Positions 51,001 through 58,319 of a stretch of DNA of 64,000 nt are shown here, one piece after another. The stretch is from Phycicoccus sp. (GTDB lineage Bacteria > Actinomycetota > Actinomycetes > Actinomycetales > Dermatophilaceae). The position numbers and the translations under genes were made by a program. The notes beneath the pieces are model-generated. The model did not search any database, had not been told where the DNA came from, and worked only from the letters and a program-made list of their open reading frames with translations. The DNA is taken from positions 1 to 64,000 of the forward strand of contig JAGOME010000001.1 in assembly GCA_017993715.1 (NCBI GenBank), in the 5' to 3' direction. Within the stretch, counting starts at the first letter, position 1. Every line of letters begins with the position of its first letter.

Positions 51001-51510
51001 CACCCCATCGTCGACGCTCACCTGGCAGTCCTCGGCGCCGTGGCACCGCACGGTGGTTGACCGCACCAGGCCCACGCCGTCGCTGAACCTCCAGGCAACC
51101 TGCACGGTCAACCCGAGGTCGTCGTGCCGTTCCTCGATCACGATCTCGTCGCTGAGCACCCCCTTGTCGACAGCCCGAGTGACGCCCGGCGAGGCGACTC
51201 CCTCGAACGGAGTCCAGGTGATCGGTGGCCGGCCGTCGACCAGGACCACGAACACGCTGCGCGAACCGCTGCTCCCCGAGCTGTCCAGGAGCTGGTCGTC
51301 GGTGCGATAGGGGAAGAACGACTCGTCAGCGGTGCGGCGTCCGGCGGTCAGGACTCCCGAGCTGGCCACAAACCCCCAACCGTCATCGGCACTGATTAAC
51401 GGCATGAAGAACGGCTCGAGCGACTCAACGCCCTCGACCCGATAACTGGCGTCCGGACCGACCCGATCGATGGAGCCGGAAGCCTGCACTTGGAAAGCGC
51501 TCTCTCTCAT
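48064..51510 (-). CDS. Very large GH-Q-like glycoside phosphorylase (GH161/GH149-type beta-1,3-glucan phosphorylase candidate)
   Basis: This 1148-residue protein has no signal peptide and is cytosolic. The N-terminal sandwich (ESLEPFFMPLISADDGWGF; VLTAGRRTADESFFPYRTDD) and the central pattern YEGNWRDVLQNWEALAL (about 450) through DGYNPYRLATEGPDWEV to GYWSDHQVVYLHQLLR (about 490-525) resemble the (alpha/alpha)6 catalytic region of clan GH-Q phosphorylases. At about 1100-1150 residues, GH161 and GH149 beta-1,3-glucan phosphorylases are the best-fitting families, and the flanking GH16, LacI and ABC genes support that. They release glucose-1-phosphate from imported oligosaccharides. An operator-like palindrome lies inside codons 2-6. 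The family call needs a profile search. Confidence 0.72.
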   Translation of the reverse strand: MRESAFQVQASGSIDRVGPDASYRVEGVESLEPFFMPLISADDGWGFVASSGVLTAGRRTADESFFPYRTDDQLLDSSGSSGSRSVFVVLVDGRPPITWTPFEGVASPGVTRAVDKGVLSDEIVIEERHDDLGLTVQVAWRFSDGVGLVRSTTVRCHGAEDCQVSVDDGVVNVLPPGADARTQRELSTLLDAYKLTELDPGSGLVWTRLNAALTDLAEPAESWRASAIWAAAPVALTVDIRPPARSTRATGVAPQTTRGQRAAFRLTGDVTLKAGQEVSWRIAIDTGLDAAQVATWRARLGELDTAGRDALITRGFDSARTQLSNLVASVDGFQVGADAVSAAHHTSTTVFNILRGGVPPLGLTITAREVATFLELRRGALPQEWADVVATLPEVLTIGGLADHAAQVGDPDLRRLLRAYLPLTFSRRHGDPSRPWNRFSIAVRDGHGRPIHRYEGNWRDVLQNWEALALSFPPLLDPMIQNVLDAMTVDGYNPYRLATEGPDWEVPDHDDPWSNIGYWSDHQVVYLHQLLRLRADLLGPWTSGELVRPDYVYTDVPYRLAPWREVLDRVGDMVRFDDEAAARTQERVQRWGAEGKLRYDGEEQVVRASLLEKLLLIVTAKLVNLVPGAGIWMTTQRPEWNDANNALVGRGLSVVTAAQLAAFVREVDHLLLELDGSVASVELAEHLAQALEQLGVVLGDGPARAGDWDPSTRYAVMSALGDIGDALRAGAYGPSVQGRRPADVGRLREVLRAAGAWLDDVLACAWQPDGLITSYAVLVDGAEGADPPEVRRLGPMLEGQVAVLGSGTLTPAQAAALVVAVRASPLWAPDRGTFLLYPDRTPAGFLSRAAVPPSGDAVPLLHRLIATSDRRLVASDADGYWYFGGDLRNAQDVERILQELADDPAWASDVSRDAEAVLATFEEAVTHSSYTGRAGTFFAYEGLGSVYWHMVSKYLNAILGALDAAAEDPEAAAEAEVLAAAAHEVRAGLLVSVGPEQAGAIPIDPYSHTPAGNGARQPGMTGQVKEDIVIRWRDLGLSCRAGAVRFDPERVDPREWLSSDVAWRIPARENADGGLLVPAGGLGLTWCGTPVIYSPGGHNRRIIVHWRDGRLQVVPGQELPVSIVREIIHRSGEVAQLTVSYPADPERG
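51493..51504. promoter_or_regulatory. LacI operator overlapping the phosphorylase start
   Basis: GAAAGCGCTCTC matches the GAGAGCGCTCTC site with one broken pair. It occupies codons 3-6 of the minus-strand phosphorylase gene, an unusual but workable repressor position just downstream of the start. Confidence 0.55.
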
Positions 51511-51635
51511 GGTTCCCTATCGGATCACACACCCAAGGTCTCGCGCCACCCCAGCACTGCAACCGAACTATCGATAACGATTCGGCGTCGCCCTCTAGAA
51601 CTCTTGACCATTCTGGATCAATCCGGGCATGGTGT

Positions 51636-51651
51636 GAGAGAGCGCTCTCTC
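51636..51651. promoter_or_regulatory. LacI operator before the sugar-binding protein gene
   Basis: GAGAGAGCGCTCTCTC is a perfect 16-bp palindrome 38-53 bp upstream of the lipoprotein start. It is the longest of the three matching sites and is placed to control the ABC transporter genes. Confidence 0.78.
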
Positions 51652-51688
51652 TGGGCGTCGGCAGATTGATATTGGAGGAAGCAGGACC

Positions 51689-52960
51689 ATGCGAACACCT
51701 CGAGTCATCGGGATCATCGGCACGATTGCTCTCGCTGGAGGGCTACTGAGCGCGTGCGGAGACGACTCGGCCACGACCGCCAGCGACGGGGGCGACGTCA
51801 CCTTGACCGTCGCCACCTTCAACGAGTTCGGCTACGACGACCTCTTCGCCGAGTACGAGGCCAGCCACCCCGGCATCACCATCGAGCACAAGAAGGCGGC
51901 CACGTCGACCGAGGCGCGGGACAACCTCAACACCCGCCTGGGCGCCGGCTCCGGCCTCTCCGACATCGAGGCCGTCGAGGTCGACTGGCTGCCCGAGCTC
52001 ATGCAGTACCCGGACAAGTTCAACGACCTGGCCAGCGACGACGTCGCTGACCGTTGGCTGGAGTGGAAGACCAAAATGGCCACCACCGCCGACGGCAAAC
52101 TGATCGGCTACGGCACGGACATCGGGCCGGAGGCCATCTGCTACCGGGCCGACCTCTTTGGGGCCGCAGGCCTCCCGACCGATCGGGAAGCAGTCGCGAC
52201 CGCGCTCGGGACCAGCTGGGAGGACTACTTCGCCCTCGGCGAGAAGTTCGCCGCGGCGTCCGAGGTGCCCTGGATGGGCTCGGCCGGCGAGGTCTTCAAC
52301 GCGATGATCAACCAAATCCCCAACGCGTATGAGGACAATGACGGGACCGTCATCGCCACGTCCAACCCCGAGGTCCGCGCGGCCTACGACCAGGTGCTTG
52401 ATGCCTCGGCGGCGGGCCTGTCGGCCCACCTGTCGCAGTGGAGTGACGACTGGACAACATCGTTCCAGAACAACGGATTCGCGACCATGCCCTGCCCGAG
52501 CTGGATGCTCGGTGTCATCGAGGGCAACGCGGCCGGCGTGACCGGTTGGGACATCGCGGACACGTTCCCCGGCGGCGGTGGCAACTGGGGTGGCTCGTAC
52601 TTGACGGTGCCGACCCAGTCCGAGCACCCGGCCGAGGCGATCGAGCTCGCCGCCTGGCTGACCGCGCCCGAGCAGCAGATCAAGGCATTCAAGTCCAAGG
52701 GCACGTTCCCGAGCCAGACCGAGGCCCTGGCCTCGACCGAGCTGACCTCGGTCAACAGCGCCTTCTTCAACAACGCCCCGACCGGGTCGATCTTCGCCGC
52801 CCGGGCTGAGGCCGTGTCCGTCGTGCCGTTCAAGGGCCCGAAGTACTCCGGCATCAACGACGCCATGCAGCAGGCCATCAGCCGAGTCGACATCGACCAG
52901 ACCGACAATGCCGACGCGTCCTGGGCCACCTTTGTCAGCGCCGTCGAGTCGCTCGACTGA
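51689..52960 (+). CDS. ABC sugar-binding lipoprotein
   Basis: This 423-residue extracytoplasmic solute-binding protein has a lipoprotein signal ending LLSACG (Cys near residue 19). The body has the family-1 sugar-binding pattern: VTLTVATFNEFGYDDLFAEY near residues 35-54 and GYGTDIGPEAICYRADLFGAAGLP around 140. GGAGG lies 7-11 nt before ATG 51689. It is followed by two permeases in an operon and sits within a glucan locus, so it probably captures laminari- or related oligosaccharides released by the GH16 enzyme. A LacI-type operator lies upstream. Confidence 0.92.
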   Translation: MRTPRVIGIIGTIALAGGLLSACGDDSATTASDGGDVTLTVATFNEFGYDDLFAEYEASHPGITIEHKKAATSTEARDNLNTRLGAGSGLSDIEAVEVDWLPELMQYPDKFNDLASDDVADRWLEWKTKMATTADGKLIGYGTDIGPEAICYRADLFGAAGLPTDREAVATALGTSWEDYFALGEKFAAASEVPWMGSAGEVFNAMINQIPNAYEDNDGTVIATSNPEVRAAYDQVLDASAAGLSAHLSQWSDDWTTSFQNNGFATMPCPSWMLGVIEGNAAGVTGWDIADTFPGGGGNWGGSYLTVPTQSEHPAEAIELAAWLTAPEQQIKAFKSKGTFPSQTEALASTELTSVNSAFFNNAPTGSIFAARAEAVSVVPFKGPKYSGINDAMQQAISRVDIDQTDNADASWATFVSAVESLD

Positions 52961-52975
52961 CCTGCGGTCCACGCC

Positions 52976-53953
52976 ATGAGTGTTCAATCAACCACTCGCC
53001 CCGCGGTGCCGGCACCCTCGCCGGCACCGCGGGGGCGGACCCTGCGCCAGCGATTGCGGGCTGTGGACGCGATCACCGCGCCCTACCTGTACATCTCGCC
53101 GTTCTTCATCCTGTTCGTCATGGTCGGGCTGTTTCCCCTGCTCTACACCGCCTGGGTCTCCCTGCATGACTGGGACCTCATCGGCGGCAAGGGTGCCTTC
53201 GTCGGCTTCGACAACTACACCCATGCCCTCGGCGAACCCAACTTCTGGGTCGGCTTCCGCAACACGGTCAGCATCTTCCTCATCTCGGGTGTCACCCAGA
53301 CCTTGGGCGCGATTGCCCTGGCCGCCGTGCTCAACCAGAACATTCGCTCCAAGACGTTCTGGCGCATGGGGGTGCTGCTGCCGTTCGTGGTGGCCCCCGT
53401 CGCCGTCGGGGTGATCTTCAGCAAGATGTTCGCGGACCAGTCGGGCCTGATCAACAGCCTCCTCGAGGGCGTAGGCCTGCCTGCCGTGCGGTGGCACTCG
53501 GACGTGCTGGCCTCGCATGTGGCGATCTCGACGATGGTCAACTTCCGGTGGACCGGCTACGTCACGCTGATCTTCCTCGCCGCGATGCAGGCCATTCCGA
53601 CCGAGCTCTACGAGGCAGCCGTGCTCGACGGGGCCAGTCGCGTGCGTCAGTTCTTCTCGATCACCGTGCCGATGCTGCGGCCAACGATCATTTTCGTGGT
53701 CATCACCGCGACGATCGGTGGGCTGCAGATCTTCGACGAGCCGCGGGTGTTCGACCAGAGCGGCCTCGGCGGATCGGATCGTCAGTGGATGACCATGACC
53801 ATGTATCTCTACGAGCTCGGCTGGGGACCTCAGAAGAGTTTCGGACGCGCCGCCGCGGTCTCATGGATGCTGTTCCTCTTCATCATCTTCATCGGCGTCG
53901 TGAACTTCTTGATCACCCGTCGGATTGCCTCATCAGCGAGTGGGAGGTCCTGA
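52976..53953 (+). CDS. Carbohydrate ABC transporter permease (MalF-type)
   Basis: This 325-residue membrane protein has six or seven hydrophobic helices. The cytoplasmic coupling motif EAAVLDGASRVRQFFSITVPML near residues 205-225 docks the ATPase. It starts 15 nt after the binding-protein stop and ends 1 nt before the next permease, so the three genes form one transport operon. No ATPase is encoded locally. In actinobacteria such sugar importers commonly share a single MsiK-type ATPase made elsewhere. Confidence 0.93.
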   Translation: MSVQSTTRPAVPAPSPAPRGRTLRQRLRAVDAITAPYLYISPFFILFVMVGLFPLLYTAWVSLHDWDLIGGKGAFVGFDNYTHALGEPNFWVGFRNTVSIFLISGVTQTLGAIALAAVLNQNIRSKTFWRMGVLLPFVVAPVAVGVIFSKMFADQSGLINSLLEGVGLPAVRWHSDVLASHVAISTMVNFRWTGYVTLIFLAAMQAIPTELYEAAVLDGASRVRQFFSITVPMLRPTIIFVVITATIGGLQIFDEPRVFDQSGLGGSDRQWMTMTMYLYELGWGPQKSFGRAAAVSWMLFLFIIFIGVVNFLITRRIASSASGRS

Positions 53954-53954
53954 G

Positions 53955-54869
53955 ATGTCGCAACCTGCAGCCACGATGACCGAAGGCATTGCCGGGCGAG
54001 GCGCGGCACGCGCCCAACGCCGGCGCCAGCAGCGCGCGGGCGGGGTCGCGGGCCGCCCCGGCTGGGTGACCTACACGATCTTGACCATTGTCTTGCTCCT
54101 GTCGGCCTACCCGCTCTACTACTCCTTCCTCCTCGGGTCCTCCGATGCGGCGACCATCGCCCGGGATCCCATCCCCTCCCTCATTCCGCAGGGGAACTTC
54201 CTGGAGAACGTCCAGCGGGTGGTCACCTCGGACATCAAGTTCTGGCAAGCACTTGGAAACAGCGTCCTGGTGTCGGTGGCGACGGCGTTGTCGGTGGTCT
54301 TCTTTTCGACCCTGGCCGGCTATGCCTTCTCGAAGCTGAACTTCCGGGGCCGCGGCCCGCTGCTTGTGTTCGTGGTCGCCACCATGGCGATCCCGACTCA
54401 GCTCAGTGTCGTGCCGTTGTTCATTCTCGTGACCAAGTTTGGCTGGTCTGGGAACCTCCTGGCCGTCATCGTTCCCGGCCTGGTCACGGCATTCGGCGTC
54501 TTTTGGATGACGCAGTACCTCGAGTCCGCACTGCCGTATGAGTTGATCGAGGCCGCCCGCGTCGACGGCTGCTCGATGATCCGGACCTTCTGGAATGTCG
54601 CGCTCCCGGCGGCTCGTCCGGCCGCCGCCATGTTGGGGTTGTTCACCTTCATCGGATCCTGGACGGCCTTCTTCTGGCCGTTCATCGTCCTCGGCTCAAC
54701 GAACCCGACCCTGCCGGTCAGCATTCAGCTGCTGCAGGCGTCGTACTTCAAGGACTACTCCCTCATCCTGGCCGGGGTGACCCTGGCGGCGTTGCCGCTG
54801 ATCCTGCTGTTCTTCGTCGCCGGGCGTCAGCTCGTCGCCGGCGTCATGCAGGGTGCCGTCAAGGGCTGA
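53955..54869 (+). CDS. Carbohydrate ABC transporter permease (MalG-type)
   Basis: This 304-residue protein has six hydrophobic helices and the coupling loop EAARVDGCSMIRTFWNVALP near residues 208-228, typical of the MalG partner. ATG 53955 follows the first permease by 1 nt, preceded by GGAGGT, so the frame upstream is not used. It forms the heterodimeric pore with the preceding permease. A strong hairpin after the stop ends the operon. Confidence 0.93.
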   Translation: MSQPAATMTEGIAGRGAARAQRRRQQRAGGVAGRPGWVTYTILTIVLLLSAYPLYYSFLLGSSDAATIARDPIPSLIPQGNFLENVQRVVTSDIKFWQALGNSVLVSVATALSVVFFSTLAGYAFSKLNFRGRGPLLVFVVATMAIPTQLSVVPLFILVTKFGWSGNLLAVIVPGLVTAFGVFWMTQYLESALPYELIEAARVDGCSMIRTFWNVALPAARPAAAMLGLFTFIGSWTAFFWPFIVLGSTNPTLPVSIQLLQASYFKDYSLILAGVTLAALPLILLFFVAGRQLVAGVMQGAVKG

Positions 54870-54876
54870 CCCCTCA

Positions 54877-54923
54877 GCGTCGCCCCGGGTGCCCGCTCAT
54901 CGCGCGGATCCCCGGGGCGACGC
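54877..54923 (+). terminator. Terminator of the ABC transporter operon
   Basis: GCGTCGCCCCGGG and CCCGGGGCGACGC form perfect 13-bp arms around a 21-base loop, beginning 8 bp after the permease stop. Confidence 0.65.
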
Positions 54924-54959
54924 CCGTTGTCCAGCAACTCTGCGCCCTAAAGTCTGCGT

Positions 54960-55775
54960 ATGGAGTTCGGACTCGACATCGCCCAGCAGCGGATGACCTT
55001 CGATGAGGTGGTGAGCCGCGCGCGGTTTGCCGAGGAGGCGGGCTTCACCGGTGCGTGGGGCTTCGACCACTTCGTCCCGATGTATGGCGAGGGCCCCGGT
55101 GAGTGCTTCGAGGGGATGACCACGCTGGCAGTGCTGGCCGCCGCGACCTCGCGGATCCGGTTGGGGCTCATGGTCGCCGGCGTGACCTATCGCCACCCGT
55201 CCGTGTTCGCCAACCAGGCCAACACCATCGACCACGCCAGCCACGGCCGGCTGGAGATCGGGCTTGGCAACGCCTGGTTCGCACAGGAGCACCGCGAGCT
55301 CGGCATCGACTTCCCCTCGACGGGGAGGCGGTTCGACCTCCTGGAGGACCAGCTCGAGATCCTCACCCGCTTGATGACCGGCGACGAGGTCTCCTACGCC
55401 GGCAAGGTTGTCTCGCTCGACGGTGCGCGGATGCGCCCCCTCCCGGTGCAGCAGCCCCATCCGCCGATCTGGATCGGCGGGACCGGGCCCACCCGCACGA
55501 TGCCGATCGTCGCGCGCTATGCCCAGTACTGGCACTCCTGGGGGGGCTTCAGCGCCGACCAGATCGCTCGCATGGCCGACCTCTGCGCCGAGGCCGGGCG
55601 CGACCTGCGCGACGTCACCCGCGTCGCGTCGCTGTCCCTGGACGGCAGCACCGATGAGATCCGGGCCGAGATCGAGCGACACCGCGAGGCGGGGATCGGC
55701 TACCTCTACTGCGGCTGGCCCGGTGAGGGTCGCCCAGCCATCGAGCGATTCACCAACGCCTTCCTCGCGCCCTGA
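54960..55775 (+). CDS. F420-dependent LLM-class oxidoreductase
   Basis: This 271-residue protein has the luciferase-like TIM-barrel pattern: FAEEAGFTGAWGFDHF near residues 23-38, then VLAAATSRIRLGLMVAGVTYRHP, RLEIGLGNAWFAQEHRELGI and PPIWIGGTG. The family uses reduced F420 (or FMN) to reduce or oxidise small molecules, and the substrate is rarely known. The start ATG 54960 has no strong ribosome-binding site and may be leaderless. It is separated from the ABC operon by a terminator and followed by tandem repeats. Confidence 0.88.
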   Translation: MEFGLDIAQQRMTFDEVVSRARFAEEAGFTGAWGFDHFVPMYGEGPGECFEGMTTLAVLAAATSRIRLGLMVAGVTYRHPSVFANQANTIDHASHGRLEIGLGNAWFAQEHRELGIDFPSTGRRFDLLEDQLEILTRLMTGDEVSYAGKVVSLDGARMRPLPVQQPHPPIWIGGTGPTRTMPIVARYAQYWHSWGGFSADQIARMADLCAEAGRDLRDVTRVASLSLDGSTDEIRAEIERHREAGIGYLYCGWPGEGRPAIERFTNAFLAP

Positions 55776-55930
55776 GCGGGAACCCCCGCGGAAACTTCAC
55801 ACCCGCGCCGGATATAACACCCGCGGGTGTGAACAACCCGCGCCCCCCGCGGAAACTTCACACCCGCGCCGGATATAACACCCGCGGGTGTGAACAACCC
55901 GCGCACCCCGCGGAAACTTCACACCCGCGG
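55775..55930. repeat. 61-bp tandem repeat, about 2.4 copies, with internal palindrome
   Basis: The unit begins CCGCGGAAACTTCACACCC and recurs with exact 61-bp spacing at about 55786, 55847 and 55908 (third copy partial). Each full unit holds the inverted repeat TTCACACCCGCG...CGCGGGTGTGAA around an AT-rich GGATATAACAC centre. The array is preceded by GAGCGGGAACCCCCGC, also found beside the repeats at 6740-6826. It lies between convergent genes. Confidence 0.8.
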
Positions 55931-55958
55931 AGGGCGCGGGACGTGTGCGCCGCGGGGA

Positions 55959-56369
55959 TCAGTGCAGGAACGGCACCGCCCGGCTCACGGCGTACGTGAT
56001 GACCGATGTGGCTGCCGTGGCGATCGTCCCCCAGGCCATGTCAATGGGCACGATCGAGGCCGGAAAGTCCTTCAGGACAGCCAGATTGGTCAGATCCCAG
56101 GTCGCGTAGGCGACGAATCCCAGCGCGGCCCCCGCGATGAGCGCCTTGGACCAGGACCCCTCAGCGATCGCCGGTTGGGTGACGAAGTAGGTGATGCCAC
56201 CGATGTAGATGGCATAGAAGGCGACTGCGGCCACCATGTTGGGCCGTTCAGCGAGGAAATTGCCCATCCGCGCGTCATAGAGCGGGCGGCCGATGCTCCC
56301 TAACCAGATCGCGTCGAGGACCCCGAAGATGACGGCCGAGACGACGTACTGGCCAATGACAGCAGGCAT
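55959..56369 (-). CDS. DUF2177-family membrane protein
   Basis: This 136-residue protein has four hydrophobic helices, at about residues 4-22, 43-65, 75-95 and 110-130. The family's start (AVIFGVLDAIWLGSIGRPLY) and ATWDLTNLAVLKDFPASIVPIDMAWG, a DUF2177 hallmark, are present. The role is unknown. I chose ATG 56369 because the upstream frame is not hydrophobic and would add 63 unrelated residues. It is a lone gene, converging on the oxidoreductase across the tandem repeats. Confidence 0.87.
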   Translation of the reverse strand: MPAVIGQYVVSAVIFGVLDAIWLGSIGRPLYDARMGNFLAERPNMVAAVAFYAIYIGGITYFVTQPAIAEGSWSKALIAGAALGFVAYATWDLTNLAVLKDFPASIVPIDMAWGTIATAATSVITYAVSRAVPFLH

Positions 56370-56502
56370 GCCCCTGACCGTAGCCCGGGCAATCCCGACT
56401 GTCGAAGTTATGTCTAATCTTGGCCGGCGGCCTACGCGGCATGTATCAGCACCGCGAAAACAGCGCTCCTCAGGACAGACCCAACGACCCGAGGAGCGCG
56501 CC

Positions 56503-56844
56503 GTGACCGAACATGAGGGAAGCGTCCCACCAGGCAACCCATCGACCGACAGCTCCACCCCGGTGGTTCGCTACGAGGTCACCATCGGGGCAGAGGACAC
56601 GCGCGGACCCCTCGCCGTCGACCGCTTCGACCTGGACCGACTGCCCGACCGCCGCGGCGCGACACGAGCCTTGGTCACACAGGAAGAGCTCGGGCAGCTC
56701 CGCAACGCGGGAGTCCCGCTCGAGGTCGGGGAGCGCCTCGACGTCGCCCCGCTCGATCCTGCCCTGACCGTCACCGATGACCAGGCTCACCGCTGGCTCA
56801 AGCGGCGCGTGCACGGCATACCGACAGAAAAGCAGGCCCCGTGA
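56503..56844 (+). CDS. Small protein overlapping the M14 carboxypeptidase (possible detached prodomain)
   Basis: This 113-residue protein starts at GTG 56503, with GAGGAG 6 nt upstream, and its stop overlaps the start of the M14 gene. The region VRYEVTIGAED, then RALVTQEELGQLRNAGVPLE and VGERLDV, resembles the ferredoxin-like prosegments that precede many M14 carboxypeptidases (a strand, a helix with LRxxG, another strand). No signal peptide is visible. It might act as a separately made prodomain, chaperone or inhibitor of the peptidase. This reading is inference. Confidence 0.65.
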   Translation: MTEHEGSVPPGNPSTDSSTPVVRYEVTIGAEDTRGPLAVDRFDLDRLPDRRGATRALVTQEELGQLRNAGVPLEVGERLDVAPLDPALTVTDDQAHRWLKRRVHGIPTEKQAP

Positions 56845-58313
56845 TGTACCGCACCGTGGCTCAACTCGACAGCGCAATGGGGTTTCTCGCAGGTTTCTGG
56901 CCGTCCTACTTCACCCGGATCACCTTGCCGGAGAACTCGATCCAGGGCCGCCCTGTCCATGCGCTCCGGCTCCGCGCCGGCACCGCAACCAACCGCCGCG
57001 CCGTGCTCATGGTCGCCGGGACGCACTCGCGGGAGCTGATGAACCCCGATGCGCTCCTCGAGGTCGCGATCGATCTCATGGTCAGCCACATCAACAACTC
57101 CGACATCGCCTACGGCGGATTCTCCATGCCCGCCGATACCACGAAGACGATCCTGGAGTCGCTGGACCTGTGGTTCGTCCCCTGCATCAATCCCGACGGA
57201 CGCCATCACGCTATGACGCGGGACGACCTGTGGCGCAAGAACCTGCGGGACAACACCAGCTCGGCCTGCGATGGCGTCGACCTCAACCGCAACAGCGACT
57301 TCGTCTTCGGGGTCGCTCAGGGTGCCACCTCCTGCTCGCCGTGCGCGGACACCTACTGCGGGCCGCACGCCTTCTCTGAGCCCGAAACCCGCAATGTGCG
57401 CTGGCTGCTCGACATGGGGCAGGTCGTGACCTTTGTCGATGTCCATTCATTCTCCGAGCTCGTCCTGTGGCCCTGGGGACACGCCCCGAGCCAAAGCACG
57501 GACCCGAGCAAGGTCTTCACGACGCTGCCGACCGGCACCTGTTCGGCCTCCATCCCAGCCTCGTATGCCGAGTACCTCCCCCCGCGCGACCACCAACGGC
57601 TGAGCACAGTGGGACAACGGATCTCGGAGGCGATCGCGCAGGTGCGCGGGCGGCAGTACACGAGCCAGGCCTCCCTCGACCTGTATGCGACGACCGGCAC
57701 CCTGGACGACTACGCCTTCGGCCGGCACATCGCCAATCCGGCCCTGGGCAAGACCTATGGCTTCACCTTCGAGACCGGGCCCGACACGGGCAACATCCGG
57801 GAGTCCTTCCACCCGGCCGACCCCGAGCCGATCAAACTCGATGCCAAGGCGGGCCTGCTCACGCTGATGCAGCAGAGCATCTGCGCCATCGACTTCATCG
57901 GCGCCAAGAGCCGCACGGCCCTGGCCGGCGTGCGGGTAGCCCGGGAGCTGCGCGATCAGCGACTCGCACGGACCCCGGCAGGACGCGCCTGGATCGGCTT
58001 CGTCGAGGAGCTGAGTCCCAGCGTCGCAGCCGCGGCGATTCGCCGACCTGCCCTGGTCAAGCGAGGCCGCAGCCTGCTCACGCGCCTGGCTACCCTGGCC
58101 GACGACCCGCGCGCCACGCTGACCGACCAGGACCTCACCCAGGTAGCCAACCTGCTCGACGACCTCGGCCAGGTCGCGAGCCACCACCGCGAATCGGTGG
58201 AAGTCTGCCGGGCCGCGCTCAACGGGCTCGCCGGCCTGACCCTGGATCAGGCGGTCACGCGGCTCGGGCGCCGGTCGTCTCCGGCCCGCGAGGACGCCAC
58301 CACTGCGCCCTGA
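56844..58313 (+). CDS. M14-family zinc carboxypeptidase, apparently cytosolic
   Basis: This 489-residue peptidase has the full M14 set. GTHSRELMNPDAL near residues 60-72 gives the zinc His and Glu. GVDLNRNSDF supplies the substrate Asn-Arg, DVHSFSELVLWPW the second zinc His, and YGFTFETGPDTG the catalytic Glu (about residue 315). The last 140 residues are helical and unassigned. No signal peptide or membrane anchor is present, unusual for the family, so it may act inside the cell or leave by another route. The start is ATG 56844 (or GTG 56841), overlapping the small upstream gene. Confidence 0.9.
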   Translation: MYRTVAQLDSAMGFLAGFWPSYFTRITLPENSIQGRPVHALRLRAGTATNRRAVLMVAGTHSRELMNPDALLEVAIDLMVSHINNSDIAYGGFSMPADTTKTILESLDLWFVPCINPDGRHHAMTRDDLWRKNLRDNTSSACDGVDLNRNSDFVFGVAQGATSCSPCADTYCGPHAFSEPETRNVRWLLDMGQVVTFVDVHSFSELVLWPWGHAPSQSTDPSKVFTTLPTGTCSASIPASYAEYLPPRDHQRLSTVGQRISEAIAQVRGRQYTSQASLDLYATTGTLDDYAFGRHIANPALGKTYGFTFETGPDTGNIRESFHPADPEPIKLDAKAGLLTLMQQSICAIDFIGAKSRTALAGVRVARELRDQRLARTPAGRAWIGFVEELSPSVAAAAIRRPALVKRGRSLLTRLATLADDPRATLTDQDLTQVANLLDDLGQVASHHRESVEVCRAALNGLAGLTLDQAVTRLGRRSSPAREDATTAP

Positions 58314-58319
58314 TCCGGG

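Noticed and set aside
55775-55930. CRISPR array
   Set aside because: Units are adjacent 61-bp tandem copies without variable spacers, only 2.4 copies, and no cas genes nearby.
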